Assembly (NCBI GenBank): GCA_963712175.1
Contig: CAVQGZ010000004.1
Span: forward strand, 372,001-436,000
From: CAVQGZ01 sp963712175
GTDB lineage: Bacteria; Actinomycetota; Actinomycetes; Jiangellales; Jiangellaceae
Direction of reading: 5' to 3'
Length of the DNA stretch: 64,000 nucleotides
In this document: positions 1-7,943 of the stretch, piece after piece
Numbering within the stretch: position 1 is the stretch's first letter
Layout of the letters: every line of letters starts with the position of its first letter
Notes under the pieces: model-generated
What the model was told of the DNA's origin: nothing
The model's input: only the letters and a program-made list of their open reading frames with translations
Database searches by the model: none
Program-made: the position numbers and the translations under genes

Positions 1-583
1 GCAGGACCGGGGACAGCCCCGCGGAGGGCTCGTCCAGCAGGATCACCGACGGGTTCATCATCAGCGCCCGACCCATGGCGACCATCTGCCGCTCGCCACC
101 TGACAGCGAGCCGGCGCGTTGCTTGCGCCGGTCACCGAGCACGGGGAACAGGTCGGTGACGAACTCGAAGCGCTCACCGAATGTCTTGGGGGCTTGGTAG
201 ACCCCCATCTGCAGGTTCTCCTCGATGGTGAGGCTGGGAAAGACGTTGTTGGTCTGGGGGACGTACCCCACGCCGGCCGTCACGAGATTGTTGGGCTTGG
301 CGTTGGTGATGTCGAGCCCCTCGAGCGTGACGGTGCCCTCGCGGACCTGCACGAGCCCGAAGATCGCCTTGACCAGAGTCGACTTGCCGGCCCCGTTCGG
401 GCCGATGATTCCGACGATCTCGCCCTTCTTGCAGTACAGGTCGCAGTGGTTCAGGATGTTGATGCCAGGCAGGTAGCCGGCCACGATGTCGTCGACTCGC
501 ACCAGGGCTCCCTCGGCAGCCGCTTGGTGCTCGGCGTGGTCCGTCGCGACGACGCCGCCGCTCTCCTCGTTCGTGGTGCTCAC
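1..583 (-). CDS. livF: Branched-chain amino acid ABC transporter ATP-binding protein LivF (3' end cut by window edge)
   Basis: One of the two cytoplasmic ATPases that power LIV-type uptake of branched-chain or related amino acids. About 194 codons are present. Walker A GPNGAGKST, the ABC signature LSGGERQ and Walker B ILLDEP are all visible; the C-terminal end lies beyond base 1. The start is a GTG at 583 whose GTGA overlaps the livG stop, so the two ATPases are translationally coupled. A 25-residue N-terminal stretch precedes the ATPase fold. Together with livG, livM and livH it forms a four-gene minus-strand operon. The substrate-binding protein is not in the window and may lie past the left edge. 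Family assignment is firm; the exact substrate is inferred. Confidence 0.93.
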   Translation of the reverse strand, partial: MSTTNEESGGVVATDHAEHQAAAEGALVRVDDIVAGYLPGINILNHCDLYCKKGEIVGIIGPNGAGKSTLVKAIFGLVQVREGTVTLEGLDITNAKPNNLVTAGVGYVPQTNNVFPSLTIEENLQMGVYQAPKTFGERFEFVTDLFPVLGDRRKQRAGSLSGGERQMVAMGRALMMNPSVILLDEPSAGLSPVL

Positions 584-1548
584 CGCTCGTGCTCCTCCCG
601 CGGGTGGGTGGCCAGCTCGGCGGCCTCTTCAAGGTCGAGCTCGTGGACGTCCATCGCCGACAGGTCGGTGTCGTGGTGAGCGCCGAGGTACGCGTCGATG
701 ACCCGGTCGTCGGCCATCACCGCCAGCGGTGGTCCCTCGGCGATGACCTGACCCTGCGCCATCACGACCACCCAGTCGGCCACGTCGCGCACCATGTCCA
801 TGTCGTGCTCGACGAACAGGACGGTCATGCCGCGGTCGCGTAGGGCCTTGACGTGGCCGAGCAGCGACTGCTTGAGCGCCGGGTTCACCCCGGCCATCGG
901 CTCGTCCAGCATCACCATCTCGGGTTGGACCATGAGGGCCCGCGCCATCTCCAAGAGCTTTCGCTGGCCCCCGGACAGGCTCCCGGCGAAGTCCTCGCGC
1001 TTCGTGTCGAGCTTGAAGTAGGCGAGGATCTCGTCTGCCCGCTCAGTGATCTCCTGCTCCTGGCCCCGCCAGAGGAACGGCAGGATCGCCTTGAAGACGT
1101 TCTCGCCTGACTGCCCTGTTGCCCCGAGGCGCATGTTCTCGATCACCGTGAGCCGCGACAGGGCCTTGGTCAGCTGGAACGTGCGCACCATGCCGAGGTG
1201 GGCGATGCGGTGCGCGCGAACCTTGGACAGCGATGAGCCGTTGAAGGCCCAGTCGCCCTTGCCCGGCTGGTCGAAACCGGTCAGCAGGTTGAAGAACGTC
1301 GTCTTGCCCGCCCCGTTCGGGCCGATGAGAGCGGTGATCGAGCCCCGCTGCACCTCGAAGTGATCCACGTCAACCGCCACCAGGCCGCCGAACTGCCGGT
1401 GGACGCCGTCGGCCGTGAGGATGGCGTCAGGCTTCGACGCCCCGGGCTCGTGCTGGACGGTGTCGAGCGCGGCCAGTGCCGTCTTCTTGAACTCCGAGTC
1501 GGCGACCGGCACGGCCGGCGACTGCGAGTCCTGGTCAGCGGGCGTCAA
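580..1548 (-). CDS. livG: Branched-chain amino acid ABC transporter ATP-binding protein LivG
   Basis: Second ATPase of the LIV transporter. The 322-residue protein has Walker A GPNGAGKTT, signature LSGGQRK and Walker B VMLDEP, followed by the switch histidine in FVEHDMD. The ABC domain begins near residue 43, so it carries an N-terminal extension of about 40 polar residues compared with a typical LivG of about 255, and a C-terminal acidic tail. The start is a TTG at 1548 overlapping the end of livM by 14 bases; no in-frame ATG or GTG lies upstream of the ABC fold, so the start is somewhat uncertain. It couples to livF downstream by a GTGA overlap. Confidence 0.93.
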   Translation of the reverse strand: MTPADQDSQSPAVPVADSEFKKTALAALDTVQHEPGASKPDAILTADGVHRQFGGLVAVDVDHFEVQRGSITALIGPNGAGKTTFFNLLTGFDQPGKGDWAFNGSSLSKVRAHRIAHLGMVRTFQLTKALSRLTVIENMRLGATGQSGENVFKAILPFLWRGQEQEITERADEILAYFKLDTKREDFAGSLSGGQRKLLEMARALMVQPEMVMLDEPMAGVNPALKQSLLGHVKALRDRGMTVLFVEHDMDMVRDVADWVVVMAQGQVIAEGPPLAVMADDRVIDAYLGAHHDTDLSAMDVHELDLEEAAELATHPREEHER

Positions 1549-2524
1549 GAGCGAGCTCCTTCCGGTCCCCCAGGATTCCCTGTGGTCTGAAGATCATCAA
1601 GAGCATGAGTGCCGCCCCCACGATCATGAAGCGGACGGCGCCGACGTCCGTGCTGCCCAGCAGCCACTCGGGGATGCTGTACGCGTTCTGCGCGCCACGC
1701 AGGACACCGTCGGACAGCGACAGCAGACCCCAGAAGATCGCTGCCCCGAGGATCGGGCCCAGCACTCGGGCGGCGCCCCCGAGGATGAGAATGGTGTAGG
1801 CGAAGAACGTGAAGTCAGGGCTGGTGAAGTCCGGTTGCACCGCCGCCTGCGCGAGCGCGTACATGAACCCGCCCAGGGCACCGATGAGCCCACCGATGAG
1901 GAGAGCCTGAAGCTTGTACGAGTAGACGTTCTTCCCGAGGCTGCGCACGGCGTCCTCGTCCTCACGGATGCCCTTGAGTACTCGCCCCCAGGGGCTGCGC
2001 ATCAGCGACCACACGAGCAGGCTGGCCAGGATGATGAGTGCCCAGCCGACCGTGAGGCTCCAGCTCTGCCGGGCGCTGAACGAGAGGGGCCCCAGGTCGA
2101 TCCCGCTGCTGTAGGGGCTGAGGGCGTAGAAGTCGCGGGCGAAGCCCTGCAGGCCGTCCGAGCCTCCGAAGGTGTCACGCAGCGTCACCGAGCGGAAGGT
2201 CAGACGCACGATCTCCGCGGCTGCCAGCGTCACGATCGCCAAGTAGTCGGCTCTCAGCCGCAAGGTCGGCACCCCGAGCAGAACGGCGAGGACGATCACC
2301 GCGACGAGTCCCACACTGATGCCCAGCCAGAACGACAGGCCGAAGGTCGCGACCATCGTGGCCAGGCCGTACGCGGCAACGGCGACGAAGGCCGCCTGAC
2401 CGAAGTTGAGCAGGCCGGCGTAGCCGAAGTGCACGTTCAGGCCGATCGCGGCCAGGCAGTAGATGACCATGTCGGCGCCGATGGCAGCCTCGAGAGCGTT
2501 GCTGCCGATGAGTCCCCAGTCCAT
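1535..2524 (-). CDS. livM: Branched-chain amino acid ABC transporter permease LivM
   Basis: Membrane permease half of the LIV transporter, 329 residues, with about nine hydrophobic segments. The segment LNVHFGYAGLLNFGQAAF near residue 30 and GLIGALGGFMYAL near residue 215 are characteristic of the LivM family, and the protein ends with FRPQGILGDR, a typical LivM/LivH tail. The ATG at 2524 is preceded by GAGGGGAG about 8 bases upstream. It lies between livH (13-base gap) and livG (14-base overlap). Confidence 0.93.
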   Translation of the reverse strand: MDWGLIGSNALEAAIGADMVIYCLAAIGLNVHFGYAGLLNFGQAAFVAVAAYGLATMVATFGLSFWLGISVGLVAVIVLAVLLGVPTLRLRADYLAIVTLAAAEIVRLTFRSVTLRDTFGGSDGLQGFARDFYALSPYSSGIDLGPLSFSARQSWSLTVGWALIILASLLVWSLMRSPWGRVLKGIREDEDAVRSLGKNVYSYKLQALLIGGLIGALGGFMYALAQAAVQPDFTSPDFTFFAYTILILGGAARVLGPILGAAIFWGLLSLSDGVLRGAQNAYSIPEWLLGSTDVGAVRFMIVGAALMLLMIFRPQGILGDRKELALDAR

Positions 2525-2537
2525 GTCCCGGCTCCCC

Positions 2538-3839
2538 TCAGCCCACTCGCTCGCGGCGTCCCAGGATTCCCTGGGGTCTGACCAGCAGCACGATGATCAG
2601 GATTCCCAGAACTCCGGCCGCCTGGAGCTCGATGGGGATGACCAGTGTCGAGAGCTGGATGAACAGGCCGACCAGCATGGCGCCGACGATCGCGCCCCAG
2701 ATCGTCCCGAGCCCGCCCAGGATGACCGCGGCGAACACGAGCAGCAGTGTCTTGAAGCCCATCTGGTACTCCACCTGCTGGGAGAGCCCGATGAGCACCC
2801 CGGCAAGGCCGGCGAGCGCCGCCCCGCCGATCCAGACCACCCGGATGACCTGGTTGACGTCGATCCCGGACGCGCTGGCCAGCGCCGGGTTGTCCGAGAC
2901 GGCACGGGTGGCCTTGCCCAGCCGGGTGCTCGACAGGGCCCAGACGACGAGGGCGAGGACGACGACCGCAACGGCCATGCTGGCGAAGTCACGAGGCGCC
3001 AGCGTGACGGGACCAAGCTCGATCCCGGTCTGGATGGTGTACTCGCGGTAGCTCTGGCGACCGCCGCCGAAGATGTACAGGTAGGTGTAGCGCAAGAAGA
3101 TCGCCAGGCCGATCGACACGATCATCATGGAGATCAGGCCGGTCTTGCGCCGGCGCAGCGGAGCCCACAGAACGGTGTCCTGGCCCAGCCCGAACAGGCC
3201 ACTCAGGATCACTGCGAGCACGGTGGCGGCGACGAACGGCAGGCCGGCGTCGTTGAGGTACCAGACTGCGACGGCGCCGAAGGTGATGAGCTCACCGTGG
3301 CCGAAGTTCGTGAGACCGGTGGTTCCGAAGATCATCGACAGACCGAGGGCTGCCAGGGCCAGCACCACGCCGAAGCGAAGGCCCTCGGCCGAGAGCTGCG
3401 CGACGCGGTCCCAGCTGAACGAGCTCCCGCTGGAGCCGCCGCCGCTGTCGCCCGTCCCGTCGCCAGGCTCACCGATGATGAAGAGGATGGCCTTCGCCTG
3501 GGTGTTGCCGACCTCGGTCTCGATCGACTCGCTCTCGACACCGGGGACCTCGTCGGGCAGGGTCGTGACATCCAGGGTGACGACATAGGCGCCGGCCTCG
3601 GGGACCGCGACTTCCCAGCGTCCGTCACCGTCCGACGTGCCCTCACCGACAGCGGCTCCGTCCACCGTCGCGACCGTGATCTTGACGCCCTCGAGGGGCT
3701 CACCCTCGAAGCGGAGGACGCCGCGGACGCTCTCGTCGCTGTCCTGAGCCGTCGCGGGGACGGCTCCCAGCAGCAAGCTCACGACGGCGACGACGCCGGC
3801 GAGCACGATGGCACGGATGGTCAGGGCCCTCGGTTGCAC
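2538..3839 (-). CDS. livH: LivH permease with an N-terminal secreted Ig-like domain
   Basis: Permease half of the LIV transporter, with an unusual N-terminus. From the GTG at 3839 the 433-residue protein begins with a Sec signal peptide (basic start, hydrophobic core, VPATAQ cleavage region at about residue 30). A domain of about 85 residues resembling carboxypeptidase-regulatory/Ig-like folds follows, with FEGEPLEGVKITV and DGRWEVAVPEAGAYVV. A Gly/Ser linker then leads into the usual LivH membrane region (GTTGLTNFGHGELITFGA). AGGA lies just upstream of this GTG; the frame stays open further upstream, but the signal peptide supports the GTG. A TATGCT box at 3885-3890 (minus) could be the operon -10. 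Confidence 0.88.
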   Translation of the reverse strand: MQPRALTIRAIVLAGVVAVVSLLLGAVPATAQDSDESVRGVLRFEGEPLEGVKITVATVDGAAVGEGTSDGDGRWEVAVPEAGAYVVTLDVTTLPDEVPGVESESIETEVGNTQAKAILFIIGEPGDGTGDSGGGSSGSSFSWDRVAQLSAEGLRFGVVLALAALGLSMIFGTTGLTNFGHGELITFGAVAVWYLNDAGLPFVAATVLAVILSGLFGLGQDTVLWAPLRRRKTGLISMMIVSIGLAIFLRYTYLYIFGGGRQSYREYTIQTGIELGPVTLAPRDFASMAVAVVVLALVVWALSSTRLGKATRAVSDNPALASASGIDVNQVIRVVWIGGAALAGLAGVLIGLSQQVEYQMGFKTLLLVFAAVILGGLGTIWGAIVGAMLVGLFIQLSTLVIPIELQAAGVLGILIIVLLVRPQGILGRRERVG

Positions 3840-3884
3840 TCGTCCTGACCTTCTTCCTGCCGGAGTAGTACCAGTTGCGCCGTG

Positions 3885-3890
3885 AGCATA
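3885..3890 (-). promoter_or_regulatory. Possible -10 box of the liv operon
   Basis: The minus strand reads TATGCT here, about 45 bases before the livH GTG at 3839. No convincing -35 hexamer is seen. Confidence 0.35.
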
Positions 3891-3950
3891 GTGCCGACCA
3901 CGTGGCGACATGCGTACGAACCGCCTGAGGGATTGACGGGTTATGAGAAG

Positions 3951-4412
3951 TCAGCGACCGGTGGGCTGCTGGGCCGCACCCGCTGCGTCGTCGGATTCCA
4001 CTGGCCGAAGCAGGCACGTCAGCCTGGCCGTGGCAATCGACCGTCCCTCGTCGTCGGTGATCTCGACGTGGTACGTCGCCACCTGCCGACCGGCCCGCAG
4101 CGGTGTCGCCGTCGCCGTCACGTCCCCGCCGCGCACGCCACGGTGGTGGCTGCAGCTGATCTCGACACCCACCGCGACGTGGGTCGGGTAGCCGTGGATC
4201 GTCGCCGCAAGCGAACCCGTGGTCTCGGCCAAGACGCAGCTGGCTCCGCCGTGCAGCAGCCCGAACGGCTGGGTGTTGCCCTCGACGGGCATCCGCGCAA
4301 CGACGCGGTCACGGGTGGCCTCGACGAACTCGATCCCCATCCGGGTCTCCAGCGGCGACTCCGGGAGGCGTGCCAGGATCTCGTCGCTGGAGTACGTGTC
4401 CGCGTTGCTCAT
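3951..4412 (-). CDS. PaaI-family hotdog thioesterase
   Basis: Predicted acyl-CoA thioesterase of the PaaI/YdiI hotdog group, 153 residues from the ATG at 4412. GNTQPFGLLHGGASCVLAE carries the hotdog HGG motif with the usual glutamate a few residues later, and GVEISCSHHRG follows. The exact acyl-CoA substrate cannot be told. It is divergent from polA with 67 bases between the starts. The frame is open upstream of 4412, but a TAGAGT box 8 bases before the ATG supports a leaderless start here. It lies upstream of livH in the same direction with a gap of about 110 bases. Confidence 0.85.
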   Translation of the reverse strand: MSNADTYSSDEILARLPESPLETRMGIEFVEATRDRVVARMPVEGNTQPFGLLHGGASCVLAETTGSLAATIHGYPTHVAVGVEISCSHHRGVRGGDVTATATPLRAGRQVATYHVEITDDEGRSIATARLTCLLRPVESDDAAGAAQQPTGR

Positions 4413-4420
4413 GGGCCTGC

Positions 4421-4426
4421 ACTCTA
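4421..4426 (-). promoter_or_regulatory. Leaderless-type -10 box of the thioesterase gene
   Basis: TAGAGT on the minus strand, 8 bases before the ATG at 4412. The predicted transcript would start at or within a base or two of the start codon. Confidence 0.6.
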
Positions 4427-4466
4427 GGAGCCGACGTCGACATCGGCCGGCACGGACCCACGCCGT

Positions 4467-4472
4467 TAGGGT
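4467..4472 (+). promoter_or_regulatory. Leaderless-type -10 box of polA
   Basis: TAGGGT, 7 bases before the polA GTG at 4480; no Shine-Dalgarno fits in between. It sits back to back with the thioesterase -10 at 4421-4426. Confidence 0.65.
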
Positions 4473-4479
4473 TTCGGCT

Positions 4480-7215
4480 GTGCCCGCCACCGATGTCGCC
4501 GCATCCGACTCGGACGAACCCGCCGCCGAGGGGAGCGACCGGCCGCGGCTGCTTCTGCTGGACGGCCACTCCCTGGCCTACCGCGCGTTCTACGCCCTGC
4601 CGGTGGAGAACTTCTCCACCACCACGGGTCAGCCCACCAACGCCGTCTACGGCTTCACGTCCATGCTCATCAACGTGCTTCGCGACGAGCAGCCCACCCA
4701 CCTCGCCGTGGCCTTCGACGTGTCGCGGGAGACCTTCCGCTCGGCGGAGTTCCCGGAGTACAAGGCCAACCGCACGACGACCCCGGACGACTTCAAGGGC
4801 CAGGTCAGCCTGGTCAAGGAGGTGCTCGCCGCGCTCAACGTCCCTGTCCTCGAGGCGCCCGGTTTCGAGGCCGACGACGTGATAGCGACGGTCGGGTCGC
4901 AAGCGGTCGACGCAGGCTTCGACGTCCTGGTGTGCACCGGCGACCGCGACGCCTTCCAGCTCATCGGTGACCACCTCACTGTGCTGTACCCCAAGCGTGG
5001 GGTGTCCGAGCTCTCGCGCATGACACCGCAGGCGGTGCAGGAGCGCTACTCGTTGAGCCCCGAGCAGTACCCCGACTTCGCTGCCCTGCGTGGAGACCCG
5101 TCGGACAACCTTCCGAACATCCCGGGCGTCGGGGAGAAGACGGCGGCCAAGTGGATCGCGGCGTTCGGCAGCCTGGACGACCTCGTCGCCCGGGTCGACG
5201 AGGTGCGCGGCAAGGCCGGCGACGCTCTGCGTGCCCATCTGGGGCAGGTGCTCACGAACCGGCGGCTCACGGCTCTGGTGCGCGACGTCCCGCTCGACTC
5301 CGGCGTCGACGACCTGCAGCGCCAGGCCTGGGACCGCGACCAGGTGCACCAGCTCTTCGACACCTTGCAGTTCCGGGTGCTGCGAGAGCGGCTCTACCAG
5401 ACTCTCGACTCGCCCGAGCCCGAGGTGGAGTCCGGGTTCGATGTCGATCTGGTGTCGCTGCCCGACGGGCGGCTGGCGGAGTGGCTGGACGAGCACGCAC
5501 CGGCCGGGTCGCGCACCGGCGTGTCCGTGCGCGGTCGCTGGGCTCGGGGCACCGGCGAGGCCGAGCTGGTCGCGCTGGCTGCCGCCAGTGGGTCGGCCGT
5601 CGTCGTCGAACCTGCCGAGATGAGCCCCGACGACCAGCGCGCCCTGGCGGCCTGGCTCGCCGATGTCGAGCGGGGGAAGGTGCTGCACGACGCGAAAGGT
5701 CCGCTGCACGCGCTGGCGGGGGCTGGTCTGCCGACCGCCGGGCTGCTCGCCGACACGGCCCTGTCGGCCTTCCTCGTCCTGCCGGGCCAACGCTCGTACG
5801 ACCTGGCCGATCTTGTCATCCGGTTCACCGGGCACGACCTGCGCAGCGACGCCGGCCCGGTCTCCGGCCAGACTCAGCTCTCCCTCGACGGCGGTGACGA
5901 GCAGGCGCACTCCGAGGAGGAGGCGGTCAAGGCCCGCGCCGTGCTCGACCTGGCTGCGGCACTCGACCTTGAGCTCGACAAGCGTGGCGGGCGTCGGCTG
6001 CTCGAGGACGTCGAGCTGCCGCTCGTCGACGTCCTGGCCCGGATGGAGCACGACGGCATCGCCGTCGACGACGACTACCTCGAGGGGCTGGAGGCCGAGT
6101 TCTCGACTCAGGTGGCTGACGCGGCTCAGGATGCCTACGCCGCCATCGGTCATGAGGTGAACCTCGGGTCTCCCAAGCAGCTTCAGGTGGTGCTGTTCGA
6201 CGAGCTGGAGATGCCCAAGACCAAGCGGACCAAGACCGGCTACACCACCGACGCCGACGCCTTGGCCGACCTGTTCGCCAAGACAGGCCACCCGTTCCTC
6301 GAGTCGCTGCTGCGCCACCGCGACGCGACCCGGCTGCGGACCACCGTCGAGGGCCTGCTCAAGTGCGTCGATGCGGACGGGCGCATCAGGACGACGTTCA
6401 ACCAGATGATCGCCGCCACGGGTCGGCTGTCCTCGACCGATCCGAACCTTCAGAACATCCCGGTGCGAACCGATGCCGGACGACGCATCCGCGCCGCGTT
6501 CGTCGTGGGTGACGGCTTCGAGTCGCTGCTCACCGCTGACTACAGCCAGATCGAGATGCGCATCATGGCCCACCTGTCCGGCGACGAGGTTCTCGTCGAG
6601 GCCTTCTCCTCGGGCGCGGACTTCCACGCCGCGACCGCGTCTCAGGTCTTCGGCGTGGACGAGCACGAGGTCACGGCTGAGCAGCGAGCGAAGATCAAGG
6701 CGATGAACTACGGGCTCGCCTACGGGCTGTCGGCATTCGGGCTGTCTCGTCAGCTGACGGTCGAGGTCGCCGAGGCCCAGGCCCTCATGGACGAGTACTT
6801 CTCGATCTTCGGCGGGGTGCGCGAGTACCTGCAATCCGTCGTCGACGAGGCGCGCAACACCGGCTACACCGAGACGATCATGGGTCGGCGCCGCTACCTG
6901 CCCGACCTCACCAGCGACAACCGAAACCGCCGCGAGATGGCCGAGCGGATGGCGCTCAACGCCCCCATCCAGGGGTCGGCCGCCGACATCGTGAAGGCGG
7001 CGATGCTGCGAGTCGACCGTGCGCTGGCCGACCAGGGACTGCGCTCACGCGCTCTGCTGCAGGTGCATGACGAGCTCGTCCTCGAGGTGGCACCGGGGGA
7101 GCGGGAGGCGCTGGAGGCACTCGTCCGCCGAGAGATGGCTGGGGCCGCGGACCTGTCACTGCCGCTCGACGTCTCGGTCGGGGTGGGGCACAGCTGGGAC
7201 GACGCCGCCCACTAA
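4480..7215 (+). CDS. polA: DNA polymerase I
   Basis: Replication and repair polymerase that fills gaps and removes RNA primers; 911 residues, normal for actinobacteria. The N-terminal 5'-3' exonuclease domain (LLLDGHSLAYRAFYALP near residue 22, later GDPSDNLPNIPGVGEKTA) is followed by a degenerate 3'-5' exonuclease-like domain and a complete polymerase domain. Motif A is DYSQIEMRI, motif B RAKIKAMNYGLAYG and motif C VHDELVLEV. The frame is open well upstream, but the GTG at 4480 is chosen because the actinobacterial N-terminus follows it and a TAGGGT box lies 7 bases before it. In mycobacteria polA is next to rpsA; here about 10 kb of other genes intervene. Confidence 0.97.
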   Translation: MPATDVAASDSDEPAAEGSDRPRLLLLDGHSLAYRAFYALPVENFSTTTGQPTNAVYGFTSMLINVLRDEQPTHLAVAFDVSRETFRSAEFPEYKANRTTTPDDFKGQVSLVKEVLAALNVPVLEAPGFEADDVIATVGSQAVDAGFDVLVCTGDRDAFQLIGDHLTVLYPKRGVSELSRMTPQAVQERYSLSPEQYPDFAALRGDPSDNLPNIPGVGEKTAAKWIAAFGSLDDLVARVDEVRGKAGDALRAHLGQVLTNRRLTALVRDVPLDSGVDDLQRQAWDRDQVHQLFDTLQFRVLRERLYQTLDSPEPEVESGFDVDLVSLPDGRLAEWLDEHAPAGSRTGVSVRGRWARGTGEAELVALAAASGSAVVVEPAEMSPDDQRALAAWLADVERGKVLHDAKGPLHALAGAGLPTAGLLADTALSAFLVLPGQRSYDLADLVIRFTGHDLRSDAGPVSGQTQLSLDGGDEQAHSEEEAVKARAVLDLAAALDLELDKRGGRRLLEDVELPLVDVLARMEHDGIAVDDDYLEGLEAEFSTQVADAAQDAYAAIGHEVNLGSPKQLQVVLFDELEMPKTKRTKTGYTTDADALADLFAKTGHPFLESLLRHRDATRLRTTVEGLLKCVDADGRIRTTFNQMIAATGRLSSTDPNLQNIPVRTDAGRRIRAAFVVGDGFESLLTADYSQIEMRIMAHLSGDEVLVEAFSSGADFHAATASQVFGVDEHEVTAEQRAKIKAMNYGLAYGLSAFGLSRQLTVEVAEAQALMDEYFSIFGGVREYLQSVVDEARNTGYTETIMGRRRYLPDLTSDNRNRREMAERMALNAPIQGSAADIVKAAMLRVDRALADQGLRSRALLQVHDELVLEVAPGEREALEALVRREMAGAADLSLPLDVSVGVGHSWDDAAH

Positions 7216-7258
7216 CCGCTTCAATCGTGCCCTTTGGCGACAACTGTATCGTCTGGCT

Positions 7259-7288
7259 CTGGCAAATCGGGCGATCCCCCCTTATGGT
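7259..7288 (+). promoter_or_regulatory. Predicted promoter of the MMPL/heptad-repeat cassette
   Basis: CTGGCA at 7259-7264, an 18-base spacer and TATGGT at 7283-7288. Transcription would start near 7295, about 45 bases before the GTG at 7340, right at the inverted repeat at 7300-7315. Confidence 0.45.
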
Positions 7289-7299
7289 TCGACCGGCCG

Positions 7300-7315
7300 G
7301 TTACCACCAGGTAAC
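7300..7315 (+). promoter_or_regulatory. Operator-like inverted repeat
   Basis: GTTACC-ACCA-GGTAAC, a perfect 6+6 palindrome with a 4-base spacer, placed just after the predicted -10 of the cassette. The position suits a repressor site. No regulator gene is adjacent, so the binding protein is unknown. Confidence 0.4.
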
Positions 7316-7339
7316 GCGGTGGTCACAGGGAGGTCAGCA

Positions 7340-7942
7340 GTGGTCAGCAAAATTCTGGCCGGAGTCACCCTGGCGGTGGCTTCGGTCGTAGCGCTCCTCA
7401 TCGGAGACGGGCTGGGATGGGACGTCGATGGCGTCCTGTTCCTGGGCGCCGGTGTAGGCGGCGCCTTGGGTCTCATCAGCGGTGCCAGTGCTCTGGCGCG
7501 CATCGGCGGGCTCTTGCTCGGTCTGCTCGCGGCCTCGATCGGGTACGCGCTGCGTGCGGCGATCCTGCCCGACAGCACCGGCGGTAGAGCAGTCGCCATC
7601 GTCGTGGTTGTCGTGGTCGCCGTCGGCCTGGTGCTGCTGACCTTCGGCCGCGTGCCGCTGTGGAGTGCGCTGCTGGGTGTGGGTGCCCTGGGCGGGGCGT
7701 ACGAGGTCGCCTTCACAGACTCCCCAGGTTCCCTGCTGTCCACGCTTCCGGCCACGCTGACCTTGCTGCTGTTCATGGTCGCGGTGGGCTTCGCAGCGAC
7801 GGTCTTCTTCGCCGAGGACGAGTCGCGCGACGAGGAGCCGAAGAGAGGACGCCGCTCGCAGCCTTCCGGCGGTGACGGCCAAGCGGAGCAGGTTGATGAG
7901 TCCGCCTCGCTCGACGACGTTCTGACGGGCGGGAGAAGCTGA
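7340..7942 (+). CDS. Small multi-pass membrane protein of the MMPL cassette, function unknown
   Basis: A 200-residue protein not recognised as a named family. It has about five hydrophobic segments (residues 3-20, 30-48, 55-75, 85-105, 130-155), one a run of valines (VAIVVVVVVAVGLVLL). A charged C-terminal cytoplasmic tail of about 45 residues follows (EDESRDEEPKRGRR...). The GTG at 7340 is preceded by GGGAGG at 9 bases, which fixes the start although the frame is open upstream. It ends one base before the start of the first heptad-repeat protein and so is probably co-transcribed with it and the MMPL gene. A helper role in that system is inference from position only. Confidence 0.75.
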   Translation: MVSKILAGVTLAVASVVALLIGDGLGWDVDGVLFLGAGVGGALGLISGASALARIGGLLLGLLAASIGYALRAAILPDSTGGRAVAIVVVVVVAVGLVLLTFGRVPLWSALLGVGALGGAYEVAFTDSPGSLLSTLPATLTLLLFMVAVGFAATVFFAEDESRDEEPKRGRRSQPSGGDGQAEQVDESASLDDVLTGGRS

Positions 7943-7943
7943 C

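Noticed and set aside
4309..6834. An 841-codon open frame on the minus strand across polA
   Set aside because: It is the antisense shadow of polA caused by high third-position GC. The polA strand has complete family motifs; the shadow has none.
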